64,000 nt of DNA, taken from positions 22,736 to 86,735 of the forward strand of contig DASXJR010000056.1 in NCBI GenBank assembly GCA_036497285.1. Reading direction: 5' to 3'. Shown here one piece after another: positions 50,238-59,765 of this stretch. The stretch comes from RYN-133 sp036497285. GTDB lineage: Bacteria; Actinomycetota; Actinomycetes; Mycobacteriales; Jatrophihabitantaceae. The notes below the pieces were generated by a model. It had not been told where the DNA came from. It did not search any database and was given only the letters and a program-made list of their open reading frames with translations. The translations under genes were made by a program, and so were the position numbers. How positions within the stretch are numbered: the stretch's first letter is position 1; each line of letters opens with the position of its first letter.

Positions 50238-52649
50238 ATGACCACACTGGCCGACGACTCCGTCGGCCCGCAATCCGGCACGTCCGCAACGACGGGCGTG
50301 CCGGCGCGGGCCGACGGCGTTCAGCTTCTCGGCGAGCAACCCGGCTCGGGATACCGCGTGCCGCCCGCCCTGGTGCAGCGCGCAGACGGCCAGGTCCTGC
50401 AGCTCACCCCGTTGCTGTACGCGGTGCTGTCCGGGATCGACGCGCAGCGCTGCGCGGACGAGATCGCGCTGGCGGTGTCGGAGGCGGTGCACCGCGACGT
50501 GCGCAGCGAAGACATCGACACCCTGGTCGACAAGCAACTGCGACCCCTCGGTCTGGTGACGTGCGCCGACGGCTCGCAGCCCGCGGTTCGCAAGGCGAAT
50601 CCGTTGCTCGCGTTGCGGCTGCGCTACATCGTCTCCAATCCCGAGCGCACGCGACGCATCACCGCTCCGTTCGCCGCGCTGTTCAACCCGCTCGTCGTCA
50701 CGATCATCACCGTGGCCTTCGCGGTGGTGGCGTACTGGGTGTTGTTCTACAAGGGGCTTGCGTCTGCCGCACACGAGGCGTTCGCGAACCCGGGCATGCT
50801 GCTCGCCGTCTTCGCGATCACGGTCGTATCGGCGGGCTTCCACGAGTTCGGCCACGCCGCGGCGCTCCGCCGAGGCGGCGGCACGCCCGGCGCGATGGGC
50901 GCCGGGATCTATCTCGTCTGGCCGGCGTTCTACACCGACGTCACCGACAGCTACCGGCTCGATCGTCGCTCGCGGCTGCGCACCGATCTCGGCGGGCTTT
51001 ACTTCAACGCGCTGGTCGCGCTCGCGATGTTCGGCGTGTGGGCTGCGGTGCGCTGGGACGGGCTGTTGCTCGTGATCGCCACGCAGATCCTGCAGATGAT
51101 CCGGCAACTTCCGCCCATGCTGCGCTTCGACGGCTATCACCTGCTCGCCGACATCACCGGCATCCCCGACCTCTTCCACCGGATCAAGCCGACCCTCAAG
51201 GGTCTGCTGCCGACGAAGTGGCGAAGCCCGGAAGCGCGCATGCTCAAGCCGTGGGCGCGCGCGGTCGTCGGCCTCTGGGTCATCCTCGTCGTGCCGCTGA
51301 TGCTGCTCACCGCGTTGGTCACGATCCTCACCCTGCCGCGCATCCTCGCGACGGCTGCGAGCAGCTTCGATACGCAGTGGACGCTGCTGAACGGATACCG
51401 GCACAAGGGCGACTGGACCGGCGTCGGCGCCGAGGTGCTCGCCCTGATCGCCGTGGTGATCCCCGTCCTCGGAGTCAGCTACATCGTTTCGCGGATGGTG
51501 AAGCAGATCGTCACCTCGACGTTGCGCCGCACGAAAGGCCGCCCCGCCCGGCGTGCGGGTGCGGCAGCGCTCGCCGCAGCGATCGTTGCGGCCCTCGTGT
51601 GGGTGTGGTGGCCGCACGGCAACTACCGCACGATCCAACCCGGCGAGCTTGGCGTGCTGCAACAGGTGCTGACCCCGGCGGCCGTGACGCACGCGCTCAC
51701 ACACACCCCGCTGACTGTGGCCGGCGGCGCAGTGCGCACGGTCGGCGCAACCGGCACCGACTCGGCGGGCAGGCATGTGCTGCACGACGGCGAGCGGGCC
51801 ACCGCGCGCACGGTCTGGCCGGCAAGCACGCCACGGCCGACCGCGGGGCACCCGACCCTGGTGATGGTGCTGAGCCCTCACGATCCCGGCAAGCCGACGT
51901 GGGTGTTCCCGTTCAACCGGCCGGCGCCGCCCGGACCGGGCGACAACCAGGCGATGGCCGTCGCCACTAAGGACAACAGCACCGTCTATGACGTCGCGTT
52001 TGCGCTCGTGTATGCCGACAAGGACACCGTCCTCAACAAGAACGAGGCATATGCGTTCGCCGACTGCAAGAACTGCGTCGCGGTAGCAGTGGCCTTCCAG
52101 GTCGTGCTGATCGTCGGTGACGCGCACGTCGTCGCTCCCGAGAACATCTCCGCAGCCGTCGGCTACAACTGCATCCGCTGCGTCACCGCAGCGCTCGCGA
52201 TCCAACTCGACGTTTCGATCCCGGGCCGCCCCGACGCAAGTACGACAGCGCGGCTCAATGCGCTCTGGGCGAAGATCCGCGCATTCGGCAACCACCTGAA
52301 GGGGCTCACATTCGCTGAGATCCACGCCAAGCTGGTGGCCTTCGAGAAGAAGATCCTCGCGATCGTGCAGCCGTACGCCCGGACGACGGCGAGCCCGACG
52401 ATCGGGGCGAGCAGCCCGCCGGCGGGAGGCTCCTCACCGGCTGCGCCCGGCGCACCGGCGGGCGCGTCGACCACGCCGGCGGGGAGCAGTGCAGCGCAGT
52501 CGAGTTCTGAGCCGGCAGCGCAATCAACCACGCCTGCCGACTCATCCAGCGCGGTCGAGTCCGGTCCAGCCCAATCGAGCGCCCCGGCGAGCTCGGCCCC
52601 CGCCTCGAATGCCGAAGCCAGCCCGGCCGCCAGTTCCAGTGGTCCGTGA
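50238..52649 (+). CDS. M50-type membrane metalloprotease with PqqD-like N-terminus and CxxC C-terminal domain
   Basis: 803 residues. Residues about 30-118 resemble a PqqD/RRE-type winged helix (YRVPPALVQRADGQVLQLTPLLYAVLSGID). Transmembrane helices at about 148-172 and 186-202 lead to the zinc motif HEFGH (202-206) and FDGYHLLAD (297-305), the second ligand motif of YydH-like peptide metalloproteases. Further helices end near 460. A predicted extracytoplasmic domain (about 462-660) has CKNC (610-613) and CIRC (645-648) on either side of VAVAFQVVLIVG and HVVAPENISAAVGYN. The last ~130 residues are Ser/Ala/Pro-rich. It probably processes and/or exports the upstream repeat protein. Close homologues are annotated vaguely in actinobacteria. 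Confidence 0.82.
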   Translation: MTTLADDSVGPQSGTSATTGVPARADGVQLLGEQPGSGYRVPPALVQRADGQVLQLTPLLYAVLSGIDAQRCADEIALAVSEAVHRDVRSEDIDTLVDKQLRPLGLVTCADGSQPAVRKANPLLALRLRYIVSNPERTRRITAPFAALFNPLVVTIITVAFAVVAYWVLFYKGLASAAHEAFANPGMLLAVFAITVVSAGFHEFGHAAALRRGGGTPGAMGAGIYLVWPAFYTDVTDSYRLDRRSRLRTDLGGLYFNALVALAMFGVWAAVRWDGLLLVIATQILQMIRQLPPMLRFDGYHLLADITGIPDLFHRIKPTLKGLLPTKWRSPEARMLKPWARAVVGLWVILVVPLMLLTALVTILTLPRILATAASSFDTQWTLLNGYRHKGDWTGVGAEVLALIAVVIPVLGVSYIVSRMVKQIVTSTLRRTKGRPARRAGAAALAAAIVAALVWVWWPHGNYRTIQPGELGVLQQVLTPAAVTHALTHTPLTVAGGAVRTVGATGTDSAGRHVLHDGERATARTVWPASTPRPTAGHPTLVMVLSPHDPGKPTWVFPFNRPAPPGPGDNQAMAVATKDNSTVYDVAFALVYADKDTVLNKNEAYAFADCKNCVAVAVAFQVVLIVGDAHVVAPENISAAVGYNCIRCVTAALAIQLDVSIPGRPDASTTARLNALWAKIRAFGNHLKGLTFAEIHAKLVAFEKKILAIVQPYARTTASPTIGASSPPAGGSSPAAPGAPAGASTTPAGSSAAQSSSEPAAQSTTPADSSSAVESGPAQSSAPASSAPASNAEASPAASSSGP

Positions 52650-52716
52650 CGCCTTGACTCGCCACAACGACCGGACGTACTCCGCAGCAGCGGTCCGGAA
52701 GCGACGTTCGATCGGG

Positions 52717-54216
52717 TCAGTCCTGCGCCGGCGCCCCGCCAGGTAGGGGCTGGGGCTCTTCGTCGAGATGTACGCGCGCCAACTCGGAAACGCGCGAGGG
52801 CTTGACCGCGTAAAGGATCACAAGATAGAGGACGCCGAGGATCATCCAGATCACCACTCCGCGCACAGCGAGCGACGACGGGTAAACCAGCGAGGAGATG
52901 AACGACCACCCAAACGGATTCCATCCAACCGCGAACAACCAACCGGGCACGAATGCGGCGATGCCCAACAGCGGGATGAGGATGTGCGAGATCGCGTTGA
53001 ACTCATCCCGACGGCGGCGAAGGAAATAACCGATACAGGCGACGTCCACGATGATGTAGATCGACACCAGCATGATCACGAGGGCGCTGCCGACGATCCC
53101 GAATGCGTTCGTGGGGTTGTACTTTTCGCCGAGCGCCAGCGATACAGCCAGAGTGATCGCCCCGGTGACGACGATCGCGACGTAGGGCGAGCGATGCCTC
53201 AGACTCACTCGTGCGAACGCGTACGGAAGTGCGCCGATGCGTCCCATGGCAAATCCGGTGCGGCTGGCGACGTTGACGCCGGCATTCGAGTTGGCGATCG
53301 TGGAGTTGACGATGGCGAGGAAAACGAAGAACCAGAAGATGCCATAGAACGACCGGGCCAGCCCCTGCCACGAATGGGGACCCGAGGTCGAGAAGGTGGC
53401 GAACCTCGCCGGTCCGTACGCGACGTCCACGGCATAAGTTGTGAAGACGTACAGCAAGCCGATGAGCAACGTCGCGCCGATCACCGCGCGGCGGATGGTG
53501 CGGCGCGGATCGCGGGCTTCCTCCGCGAGCGGGGTCGCACCTTCGAAGCCGCCGAAGCCGAGTAGTGCGAACACCGACCCGCCGATGACGCCGGTCGTGC
53601 CGCGGAACCCGGTCGGCGTGTACTTGGTGCTGAAGACGGACAGCGTGTTGTGGCTACCCGCGTGCACGATGAAGAAGACCGCCAGTACGAGAAAGACCGC
53701 GATCTCGAACAGGCCGAGCACCGTACCCAGCCGCGCTGACGTGCGTATGCCGTACAGGCCGGCAGCCACCACGATCAGCGTGCCGAGCACAGTCCATGGC
53801 CACCACAGATTGCTCGGGTAGCTCGACCACTCGGAATGGATCGTCGAGGCGGTCGTGAACCCGAGTTGCAGCAGCACCAACGGCGAGATCAGCAGGCCGA
53901 TGAACAGGTAGCCCCATGAGGTGAGGAAGCCCAGGCTGGTGTGCAGACCCTGCGAGACATACAGGCCGAGCGAGCCGGCGCCCGGCAGGTTCCTTGCCAA
54001 TTCGCCGATGCAGAACGCCGTTAGTAGGCACGCCACCAATGCGATCAAGACAGACAGCGGCAGCGCTCCGCCGGCATACCCGACACCGAACGGGATCGAT
54101 GCCGCGATCGCGGCGCCCGGCGCCATGTCGGTCATGCTCTGGAAGAGCACCTCGCGCAGGCCGATCGCATCCTTGCGCAGGCCGGGCGGGGCGGTGGGCG
54201 CAACAGCTTCCGCCAT
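52717..54216 (-). CDS. APC superfamily amino acid permease
   Basis: 499 residues from ATG 54216. About 12 transmembrane helices. The N-terminal helix 1 motif is SMTDMAPGAAIAASIPFGVGYAGG, with the unwound Gly-rich segment for substrate binding; FGGFEGATPLAEEARDPRRTIRRAV is the amphipathic loop diagnostic of the APC (YjeH/AdiC-like) family. The C-terminus is Pro-rich and cytoplasmic. It takes up or exchanges an amino acid or amine; substrate not predictable. It converges on the metalloprotease gene, with 67 bp between. Confidence 0.9.
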   Translation of the reverse strand: MAEAVAPTAPPGLRKDAIGLREVLFQSMTDMAPGAAIAASIPFGVGYAGGALPLSVLIALVACLLTAFCIGELARNLPGAGSLGLYVSQGLHTSLGFLTSWGYLFIGLLISPLVLLQLGFTTASTIHSEWSSYPSNLWWPWTVLGTLIVVAAGLYGIRTSARLGTVLGLFEIAVFLVLAVFFIVHAGSHNTLSVFSTKYTPTGFRGTTGVIGGSVFALLGFGGFEGATPLAEEARDPRRTIRRAVIGATLLIGLLYVFTTYAVDVAYGPARFATFSTSGPHSWQGLARSFYGIFWFFVFLAIVNSTIANSNAGVNVASRTGFAMGRIGALPYAFARVSLRHRSPYVAIVVTGAITLAVSLALGEKYNPTNAFGIVGSALVIMLVSIYIIVDVACIGYFLRRRRDEFNAISHILIPLLGIAAFVPGWLFAVGWNPFGWSFISSLVYPSSLAVRGVVIWMILGVLYLVILYAVKPSRVSELARVHLDEEPQPLPGGAPAQD

Positions 54217-54587
54217 CGTCAATCCTTCACCGACTCGCCAGTGATCTCGTCCCGACGGACGGGGACGCTACTCCGCGGAGCTTGAAACGGAAAGGATCTC
54301 GAGGCGAACAGCCGCCGCGTCTGAGGGTTGGGCGGATCAGCAACAAGTACACCGCGAAGATCTCAGAGCGCCGGTCCTAGCCGGCCGCGTAGCGGCCCAC
54401 CGGGAGCGCCCGAGGAACGCCCAGCAGCAGACCCGCACCAGAGCCGGGTCCGGTCCTGACCTTTCGCAACAAACGCGCGCCTTACGCAAGCGGTGCCGAC
54501 ATCGAGACCTCCCCCAAATGGACGTTGCGAGGTCCGCAGCACGCTGATCGAATGCGCAGTCGTGCCTCGTTGATCGGGAGGTGGCAA
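54217..54587. other. 371-bp intergenic region between divergent APC permease and phosphoesterase genes
   Basis: The region must hold the promoters of both divergent genes. It contains a GGGAGG ribosome-binding site for the phosphoesterase just before 54588, and a mildly AT-richer patch (54260-54365). I found no recognisable RNA gene, repeat or conserved coding frame in it. Confidence 0.5.
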
Positions 54588-57308
54588 ATGACGCGAAAGC
54601 TGCTGGCCGTGGGCAGTATCGCCATCGTGACGGCGGCGCTCGCGCTGGTAGGGCTGGCGCCCTCGACCGAGGCAGCCTCGACCGTCCTGGCGCGATACCC
54701 GTACCTCACCGACCTCACTTCTACGTCGGTCACCGTCACCTGGGCGACCACCTCGGCCGACACCAGTCCCGGTGTGGCGGCCTTCGGCACCGGCTCGAAC
54801 TGCACGCAGACCGTCGTGCCGGCGCAGCACGCAGCAAGCACGTACACGGCCTTCGGGGAGAGCGCCCCGTACTACCAGCACTCGGTGCAGCTGACCGGGC
54901 TTACGTCGTCGACGTCGTACTGCTATCGGATCTACAGCGGTACGAGCACGCCCGGTCCGGATCTGCTGGGAACGCCGGCCCAGTTCCCGACGACCTTTAC
55001 CACCGCTGCGTCCGCAACGTCGACGTCGTCGTTCAGCTTCGACGTGTTGGGTGATTTCGGCGAGACGTCGCTGTCGAACACGGCCCCGCTCGGGACCTAC
55101 AACCCGTACCAGGCCGCTCTCGACGGCCAACTCGCGGCCAGCGCGACCGCTGCGACCGATCCCGCCCAGTTCGCGGTATCGACCGGAGACATTGCCTACA
55201 ACGACGGGTCCACCACGAATTACGGCGACCTGAACCATCCCGCCGATCGGACGAGCGGAGCCGCGGAACAGAGCAACGTGTTCGACGCGCGGTACTGGGC
55301 GCAGGTCGGCTCGAGGCTGCCGCTCTACTCGGTGGCCGGAAATCACGGCCGCAACGGCAACTTCTTCTCGATCTGGCCGTCGGCCGCCAATGTCGCTGCG
55401 TCGCACGGCACCTACACCACCGGCCAGAGCTACCCGGCCGTCGACGGCATCGCCGCGGGCAAGTACCCGAGCGACTGGTACGCGTTCACGGTCGGCGGTG
55501 TCCGGTTCTACGTGCTCGACTCCGACTGGACCGACGTGTCCCAGAGCACCGGACTGGGCACGGGCTGCGGCGCTAAGACCTGCCCGTCCTATCAGGTCGA
55601 CCGTGATGAGCACTGGCAGCAGAGCAGCGCGGAATACACGTGGCTGGCGAGCGACCTGCAGCAGGACATCGCGACCCGCGGTCCGTCGGCACTGCGCATG
55701 GCGTTCTTCCACTACCCGTTGCGCGTGGACCAGAACAACTACACGACCCAGCAGGACGTGTACCTGCAGAACAGTCCCGCGAACCCGAACGGCGGCTCGA
55801 GCAGCCTCGAGGCCATGCTCGCGCACAACAACGTCAACCTCGTCTTCAACGGCCACGCCCACCTGTACGAACGCAACGTCGCACCGCTCGACGGGGTACC
55901 GAACTACGTGTCCGGTGGCGGCGGTGGTGTGCCGACCAACGTCGCGCCCACCTGCAGCCCGACCGACGCCTACGCCCGCGGCTGGGACCCGACCAAAGCA
56001 GTGGGCTCCTCGTGCGGTCGTCCGAGCGATGGCGCTGCCGCCAAGCCCACCGCGACCGCACAGGCGTACCACTTCCTGAAAGTGACGGTGTCCGGGACGG
56101 ACGTCCGGGTCGATCCGACCGACTCGACCGGTGCGGTGTTCGATCCGATGACCTATCACTTCGCGCCGGACCCGGTCGCGCCCACGACCCCTGGCACGCC
56201 GTCCGTGGTGCGCGGAACCGGAACAAACGTCACGGTCACGCTCGGCGCAGCGTCGTCGGACAACGTCGGCGTCATCAGTTACGACATTTACCGCGACGGC
56301 AGCTACGTCGCCACGGTCCCTGTGTCGGTGAAGACATGGACGGACGCGTCGGTCGCGCCCGGCACGCATACGTGGACGGTGGCGGCCCGCGACCAGCGCG
56401 GCAACCAGTCCGCACCGAGCGCGGCGTCCACCGCGATCACGATCGCCGACACCACGCCGCCAACCGCGCCGACCCTGTCGGCCTCGAGCGGGCAACCGAA
56501 CGAGATCGACCTCAGCTGGACCGGCGCGACCGACAATGTGGGCATCACCGGCTACAACGTTTACCGTGACGGCGCTATGACGGCCGCCGTGACAGACGTT
56601 CACGAAACGACGTGGGCCGACACCGGACTGGCGACCGGATCGACACATACCTACACGGTCGTCGCCCACGATGCGGCCGGTAACAACTCGCCGCCGAGCA
56701 ACACTGCCGGCGCGACGGTCGCCGGTCCTGTGCCGGTGTTCACCGAGGACTTCGAGTCGGGCAGCATCGGCCCGCCGCGATGGACCACACCCACTGCCGG
56801 GCTGGTCGCCCAGCAGGCCACCGTCCACGGCGGCGGTTGGGCTGCTGAGGAAAGCTCGACCGGAACTCCGACCTGGGCATCGACCCAGTTGCCGTCGACG
56901 TACCGAGCGCTGCATGTCAGTGCCTGGGTCTACATCAAACAACGCAGTACCTCGGCCGGCTTGTTCAAACTGCGCTCCGCGAACGGCGCGTACATCGCGT
57001 ACTTGTACGTGAACGCCGCGGCTTACCTGGCGGTGCGCAACGATGCCGGGCTCGTCACGCACGCCAGTACGACGACGGTCAGTACCGGACAATGGCACAA
57101 GGTCGAGATCGGTCTGGACACCAACCCCGGCGGACCGGTCACGATCTGGGCTGCCCTCGACGGGTCCCGGGCCACCTTCAGCACGCCGGTGACAACTAGC
57201 GAGACGCTCGGAACCAACCCGATTGGCCAGCTGACCCTCGGGGACGACGTCGCCGGGCGCAACTACGACATCGCGATCGACGACATCACGGCAGACACCA
57301 ACGTCTAG
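54588..57308 (+). CDS. Secreted purple acid phosphatase-like metallophosphoesterase with Fn3 and LamG-like domains
   Basis: 906 residues from ATG 54588, eight bases after GGGAGG. The signal peptide spans 1-29. An N-terminal purple-acid-phosphatase Ig-like domain (35-140) is followed by the metallophosphoesterase: VLGDFGE (153-159), GDIAYND (200-206), GNH (251-253), FFHYP (373-377) and NGHAHLYERN (421-430), so all metal ligand positions are present. Two fibronectin-III domains (about 520-605 and 610-700, each with DNVGIxxYxVYRDG) and a C-terminal concanavalin-like domain (705-906) would bind polysaccharide or cell wall. It likely releases phosphate outside the cell. Monocistronic. Confidence 0.92.
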   Translation: MTRKLLAVGSIAIVTAALALVGLAPSTEAASTVLARYPYLTDLTSTSVTVTWATTSADTSPGVAAFGTGSNCTQTVVPAQHAASTYTAFGESAPYYQHSVQLTGLTSSTSYCYRIYSGTSTPGPDLLGTPAQFPTTFTTAASATSTSSFSFDVLGDFGETSLSNTAPLGTYNPYQAALDGQLAASATAATDPAQFAVSTGDIAYNDGSTTNYGDLNHPADRTSGAAEQSNVFDARYWAQVGSRLPLYSVAGNHGRNGNFFSIWPSAANVAASHGTYTTGQSYPAVDGIAAGKYPSDWYAFTVGGVRFYVLDSDWTDVSQSTGLGTGCGAKTCPSYQVDRDEHWQQSSAEYTWLASDLQQDIATRGPSALRMAFFHYPLRVDQNNYTTQQDVYLQNSPANPNGGSSSLEAMLAHNNVNLVFNGHAHLYERNVAPLDGVPNYVSGGGGGVPTNVAPTCSPTDAYARGWDPTKAVGSSCGRPSDGAAAKPTATAQAYHFLKVTVSGTDVRVDPTDSTGAVFDPMTYHFAPDPVAPTTPGTPSVVRGTGTNVTVTLGAASSDNVGVISYDIYRDGSYVATVPVSVKTWTDASVAPGTHTWTVAARDQRGNQSAPSAASTAITIADTTPPTAPTLSASSGQPNEIDLSWTGATDNVGITGYNVYRDGAMTAAVTDVHETTWADTGLATGSTHTYTVVAHDAAGNNSPPSNTAGATVAGPVPVFTEDFESGSIGPPRWTTPTAGLVAQQATVHGGGWAAEESSTGTPTWASTQLPSTYRALHVSAWVYIKQRSTSAGLFKLRSANGAYIAYLYVNAAAYLAVRNDAGLVTHASTTTVSTGQWHKVEIGLDTNPGGPVTIWAALDGSRATFSTPVTTSETLGTNPIGQLTLGDDVAGRNYDIAIDDITADTNV

Positions 57309-57389
57309 CCGGCAACGCCATCAGCAGTAACGGCACCTGTCATGCCGCCGCGGGGCGCGCACATCGGGCTGAATGACGCCAGGAATGTG

Positions 57390-58217
57390 CTACCGGCCGG
57401 CCAGTTCGGCGACGAGCGGAGCGAACTTGTCAGCAACATTGGCGCCGAAGGCGAAGTAGGACACGCCCGTCTCTTGCCGTCGCCGGCGCAGCTCGTCGGC
57501 GGCCGCGGACGGGTCGGGCGGCAGGTAGGCGAGCGAATCGGCCGCCTGCAACGCGCTGGTGTCTGTGTCCGGGGGTGCCATGAACGGCGAGACGGTTGTC
57601 CCGACCACTGGGATGTGCATCGACAGCTCGACGTCGCGGGTGGTGTGGAAGTCGCGCACCCTTTGCGCCACTGCGGCGCGCGGCTCGTCCGGTGCCATGG
57701 CGAAGGTGACCGTGTCCGCGATCTCGGCCGCGAGCGCCCGCGCCCTCGGGCCGATCACCGCCATCGCCACCGGGGTGTGACCCTGCGGGCCTTGGAGCTC
57801 GCGCAGCGCGGCGACGGTTTCGCGCACCTGGTCCAGCCGCTGGCCCGGTGATGACACGGGCAGTCCCCGCTCGCGCAACTCGTCCTCGATGCCCGGCCGG
57901 CCGACCCCGATGCCCATCTCGAAGCGACCTTCCGTGAGCACCGTTAGCGAGTGCGCCTCCCATGCGGCCAGCCACGGCGCGCGCAACGGGGCGGCATAGA
58001 CCCAGGTGCCTACCCGGACGTCGGCGACTGTCGCTGCGACGGCGAGCGCGGGAGCGGGGGACGGCTGCAACCGCGGGAAGTCGGGCATCAGCACCGTCGA
58101 ATAGCCGTGGTCCGCGATGCGGCGCACCTGGTCGCGCCAGGTCGGCAGGTCGGGCATGAACGGGGCAACGATGCCGAAGCGAAACGCTCGGGCCTCGTTT
58201 GAAGTCGTGTCGGTCAT
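57390..58217 (-). CDS. LLM-class F420-dependent oxidoreductase
   Basis: 275 residues from ATG 58217, with GGAGAGGAC shortly upstream. The TIM-barrel luciferase-like fold is indicated by FRFGIVAPFMPDLPTWRDQVRRIADHGYSTVLMPD, VGTWVYAAPLRAPWLAAWEAHSLTVLTEGRFEMGIGVGRPG and ELRERG. TEGRFEMGIGxG is typical of the F420-using subgroup. It may reduce or oxidise a cofactor-sized or polyketide substrate; unknown. The upstream SnoaL, VOC and hydrolase genes on the same strand are spaced by about 50-180 bp. Confidence 0.88.
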   Translation of the reverse strand: MTDTTSNEARAFRFGIVAPFMPDLPTWRDQVRRIADHGYSTVLMPDFPRLQPSPAPALAVAATVADVRVGTWVYAAPLRAPWLAAWEAHSLTVLTEGRFEMGIGVGRPGIEDELRERGLPVSSPGQRLDQVRETVAALRELQGPQGHTPVAMAVIGPRARALAAEIADTVTFAMAPDEPRAAVAQRVRDFHTTRDVELSMHIPVVGTTVSPFMAPPDTDTSALQAADSLAYLPPDPSAAADELRRRRQETGVSYFAFGANVADKFAPLVAELAGR

Positions 58218-58398
58218 GTGCTGTCCTCTCCATCCGGCCAGTTCCTTCAGGAGGCCTCCGTCTGCTACGAACGGGCCGGCTTTCCGACGGTACGAAACGG
58301 TTGATCTCGAGCACGTGGTCGGCACCGGAAGGCGAACAACTACGTGACGCACATCGGCCGCGCCGGCACCCGCTCCGGCCGACCGAGTGTCCTGTGAC

Positions 58399-58785
58399 TC
58401 AGCCCGAGGCTGCCGCAGCGCGCGCCTCGGTGAACGGCTGCCTGTCGAAGATGATTGTGATGTGGGTGATCTTGCCGTTCTCAACGCGGTGGAATTCTGC
58501 GCCGGGGGCGTGCTGCACCGGCACCGTGTCGGTGTCATACATCAGCAAGCAGGTCCGTTCGTCGCCGAACGAGGCGATCAACTCGGAGCGGGTGACGATC
58601 GTGCTGAACGGCTCCATGAAGCCACGCAACGCCTCGGCGCCAGCAATCCTGCCGGCTGGCGTGTCGCACACGATGTCGTCCGCGATAAAGGCCATCGCGG
58701 CGTCGAAGTCCTTCGCCGTCCACGCCCGGTAGTAGGCAAGGCTGACGCGCAAAGCGTTCTGCCCTTCAACCCCTGCGCCGCTCAC
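58399..58785 (-). CDS. SnoaL-like (NTF2-fold) protein
   Basis: 128 residues from the GTG at 58785 (GAGGGG seven bases upstream); a GTG at 58854 would add 23 residues without similarity. SLAYYRAWTAKDFDAAMAFIADDIVCDTPAGRIAG is the N-terminal helix and strand of the SnoaL fold, followed by GFMEPFSTIVTRSELIAS, LLMYDTDT and FHRVENGKITHITIIFD. Such proteins bind small hydrophobic ligands and sometimes catalyse cyclisation or hydrolysis. Role unknown. Confidence 0.82.
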   Translation of the reverse strand: MSGAGVEGQNALRVSLAYYRAWTAKDFDAAMAFIADDIVCDTPAGRIAGAEALRGFMEPFSTIVTRSELIASFGDERTCLLMYDTDTVPVQHAPGAEFHRVENGKITHITIIFDRQPFTEARAAAASG

Positions 58786-58886
58786 GTCCGCTGCCCCTCG
58801 TTGCACCGACTCTGGTCGCAGTGTTGCACCGGCGTCCGACAACGTCTCGCTCACGGATCGCGCAGCCCGTCCCGCGCAAGGATCGT

Positions 58887-59720
58887 CTATCGGTTCTCGG
58901 CCACGAACTGGCTGACGGTGAACGGCGCCCCGGCGAGATCGGCGAGAACCGCGAAGCGCACCCAGGGCGCGTCCTGCGGCTCGCTGAGTACCGAACCTCC
59001 GAGTTCCCGCGCCTGCGCGGTGACCGCATCCGCGTCGTCGACAGCGAAGGTCACGCCCCAATGCGCCGGGGCACCCTCGCGCGGCAGGATCCGCGCGACG
59101 ACGTCCTCGAAACCCGCGGGCGCGCCCATCTGTTTCATCCCGGCACGCAGGCCGGGGTTGAGCTGTTCGAGGTGGTCGCCGTAACCCGGCAGTGTCCACA
59201 TAGGTGAGCCGACATCGATCGTCGTCCAGCCGAACACCGCGCCATAAAAGGCCCTCGCAGTCTCGACATCATCGATGTGCAAATCGTTGAAGTTCACCGC
59301 CCCATGCTCATTAACCGCCGCCGAACCGCGGTGCGACCCCGGCTGCCAAACGCAGAAAACCGCGCCCTCGGGATCGGCAAACACGCCCATCCGCCCAGAG
59401 CCGAAGACATCGAAGGGCTCCGTGAGCACCTGCCCGCCTGACGCGCGCACGCGGGCGGCGGCATCGTCGGCGGACTCGACGCGGACGTAGGTGTTCCACA
59501 TCGCCTGCGGCGGCGCGCCGGGCGGCATCGAGGAAATCGCCGCGGCGTCCCGACCGCCGATGCGGGCCATGAAGTAGTGCCCGCCGGCGTCGGGCGGCAT
59601 CGCATCCTCGGTCTGCCAGCCGAACAGCCTGGAGTAGAACCCGGCGGCTTCGACCGGGTCCGGCTGGTTGGTGTCGACCCAGCAGGGCACCCCGGCCGGG
59701 TAGTCCTCGCGCGTGCTCAT
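58887..59720 (-). CDS. Two-domain VOC family protein (glyoxalase-like)
   Basis: 277 residues with two VOC units. The first begins YPAGVPCWVDTNQPDPVEAAGFYSRLFGW and ends GRMGVFADPEGAVFCVWQPG; the second begins NFNDLHIDDVETARAFYGAVFGW and ends VRFAVLADLAGAPFTVSQF. This arrangement is the CDR/hydroxylase-like VOC group common in actinobacteria (often listed as a glyoxalase). Metal ligands appear partly degenerate, so a catalytic role is uncertain. Confidence 0.88.
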   Translation of the reverse strand: MSTREDYPAGVPCWVDTNQPDPVEAAGFYSRLFGWQTEDAMPPDAGGHYFMARIGGRDAAAISSMPPGAPPQAMWNTYVRVESADDAAARVRASGGQVLTEPFDVFGSGRMGVFADPEGAVFCVWQPGSHRGSAAVNEHGAVNFNDLHIDDVETARAFYGAVFGWTTIDVGSPMWTLPGYGDHLEQLNPGLRAGMKQMGAPAGFEDVVARILPREGAPAHWGVTFAVDDADAVTAQARELGGSVLSEPQDAPWVRFAVLADLAGAPFTVSQFVAENR

Positions 59721-59765
59721 GACGCCACGCTACAAGGGGCGATCGGGCGCAGAGCGCCCGCTCGA

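Noticed and set aside
50238..52649. Classical site-2 protease (RseP/SpoIVFB)
   Set aside because: The PqqD-like N-terminus, the FDGYxLLxD motif and the large Cys-containing C-terminal domain fit YydH-like peptide proteases, not RseP.
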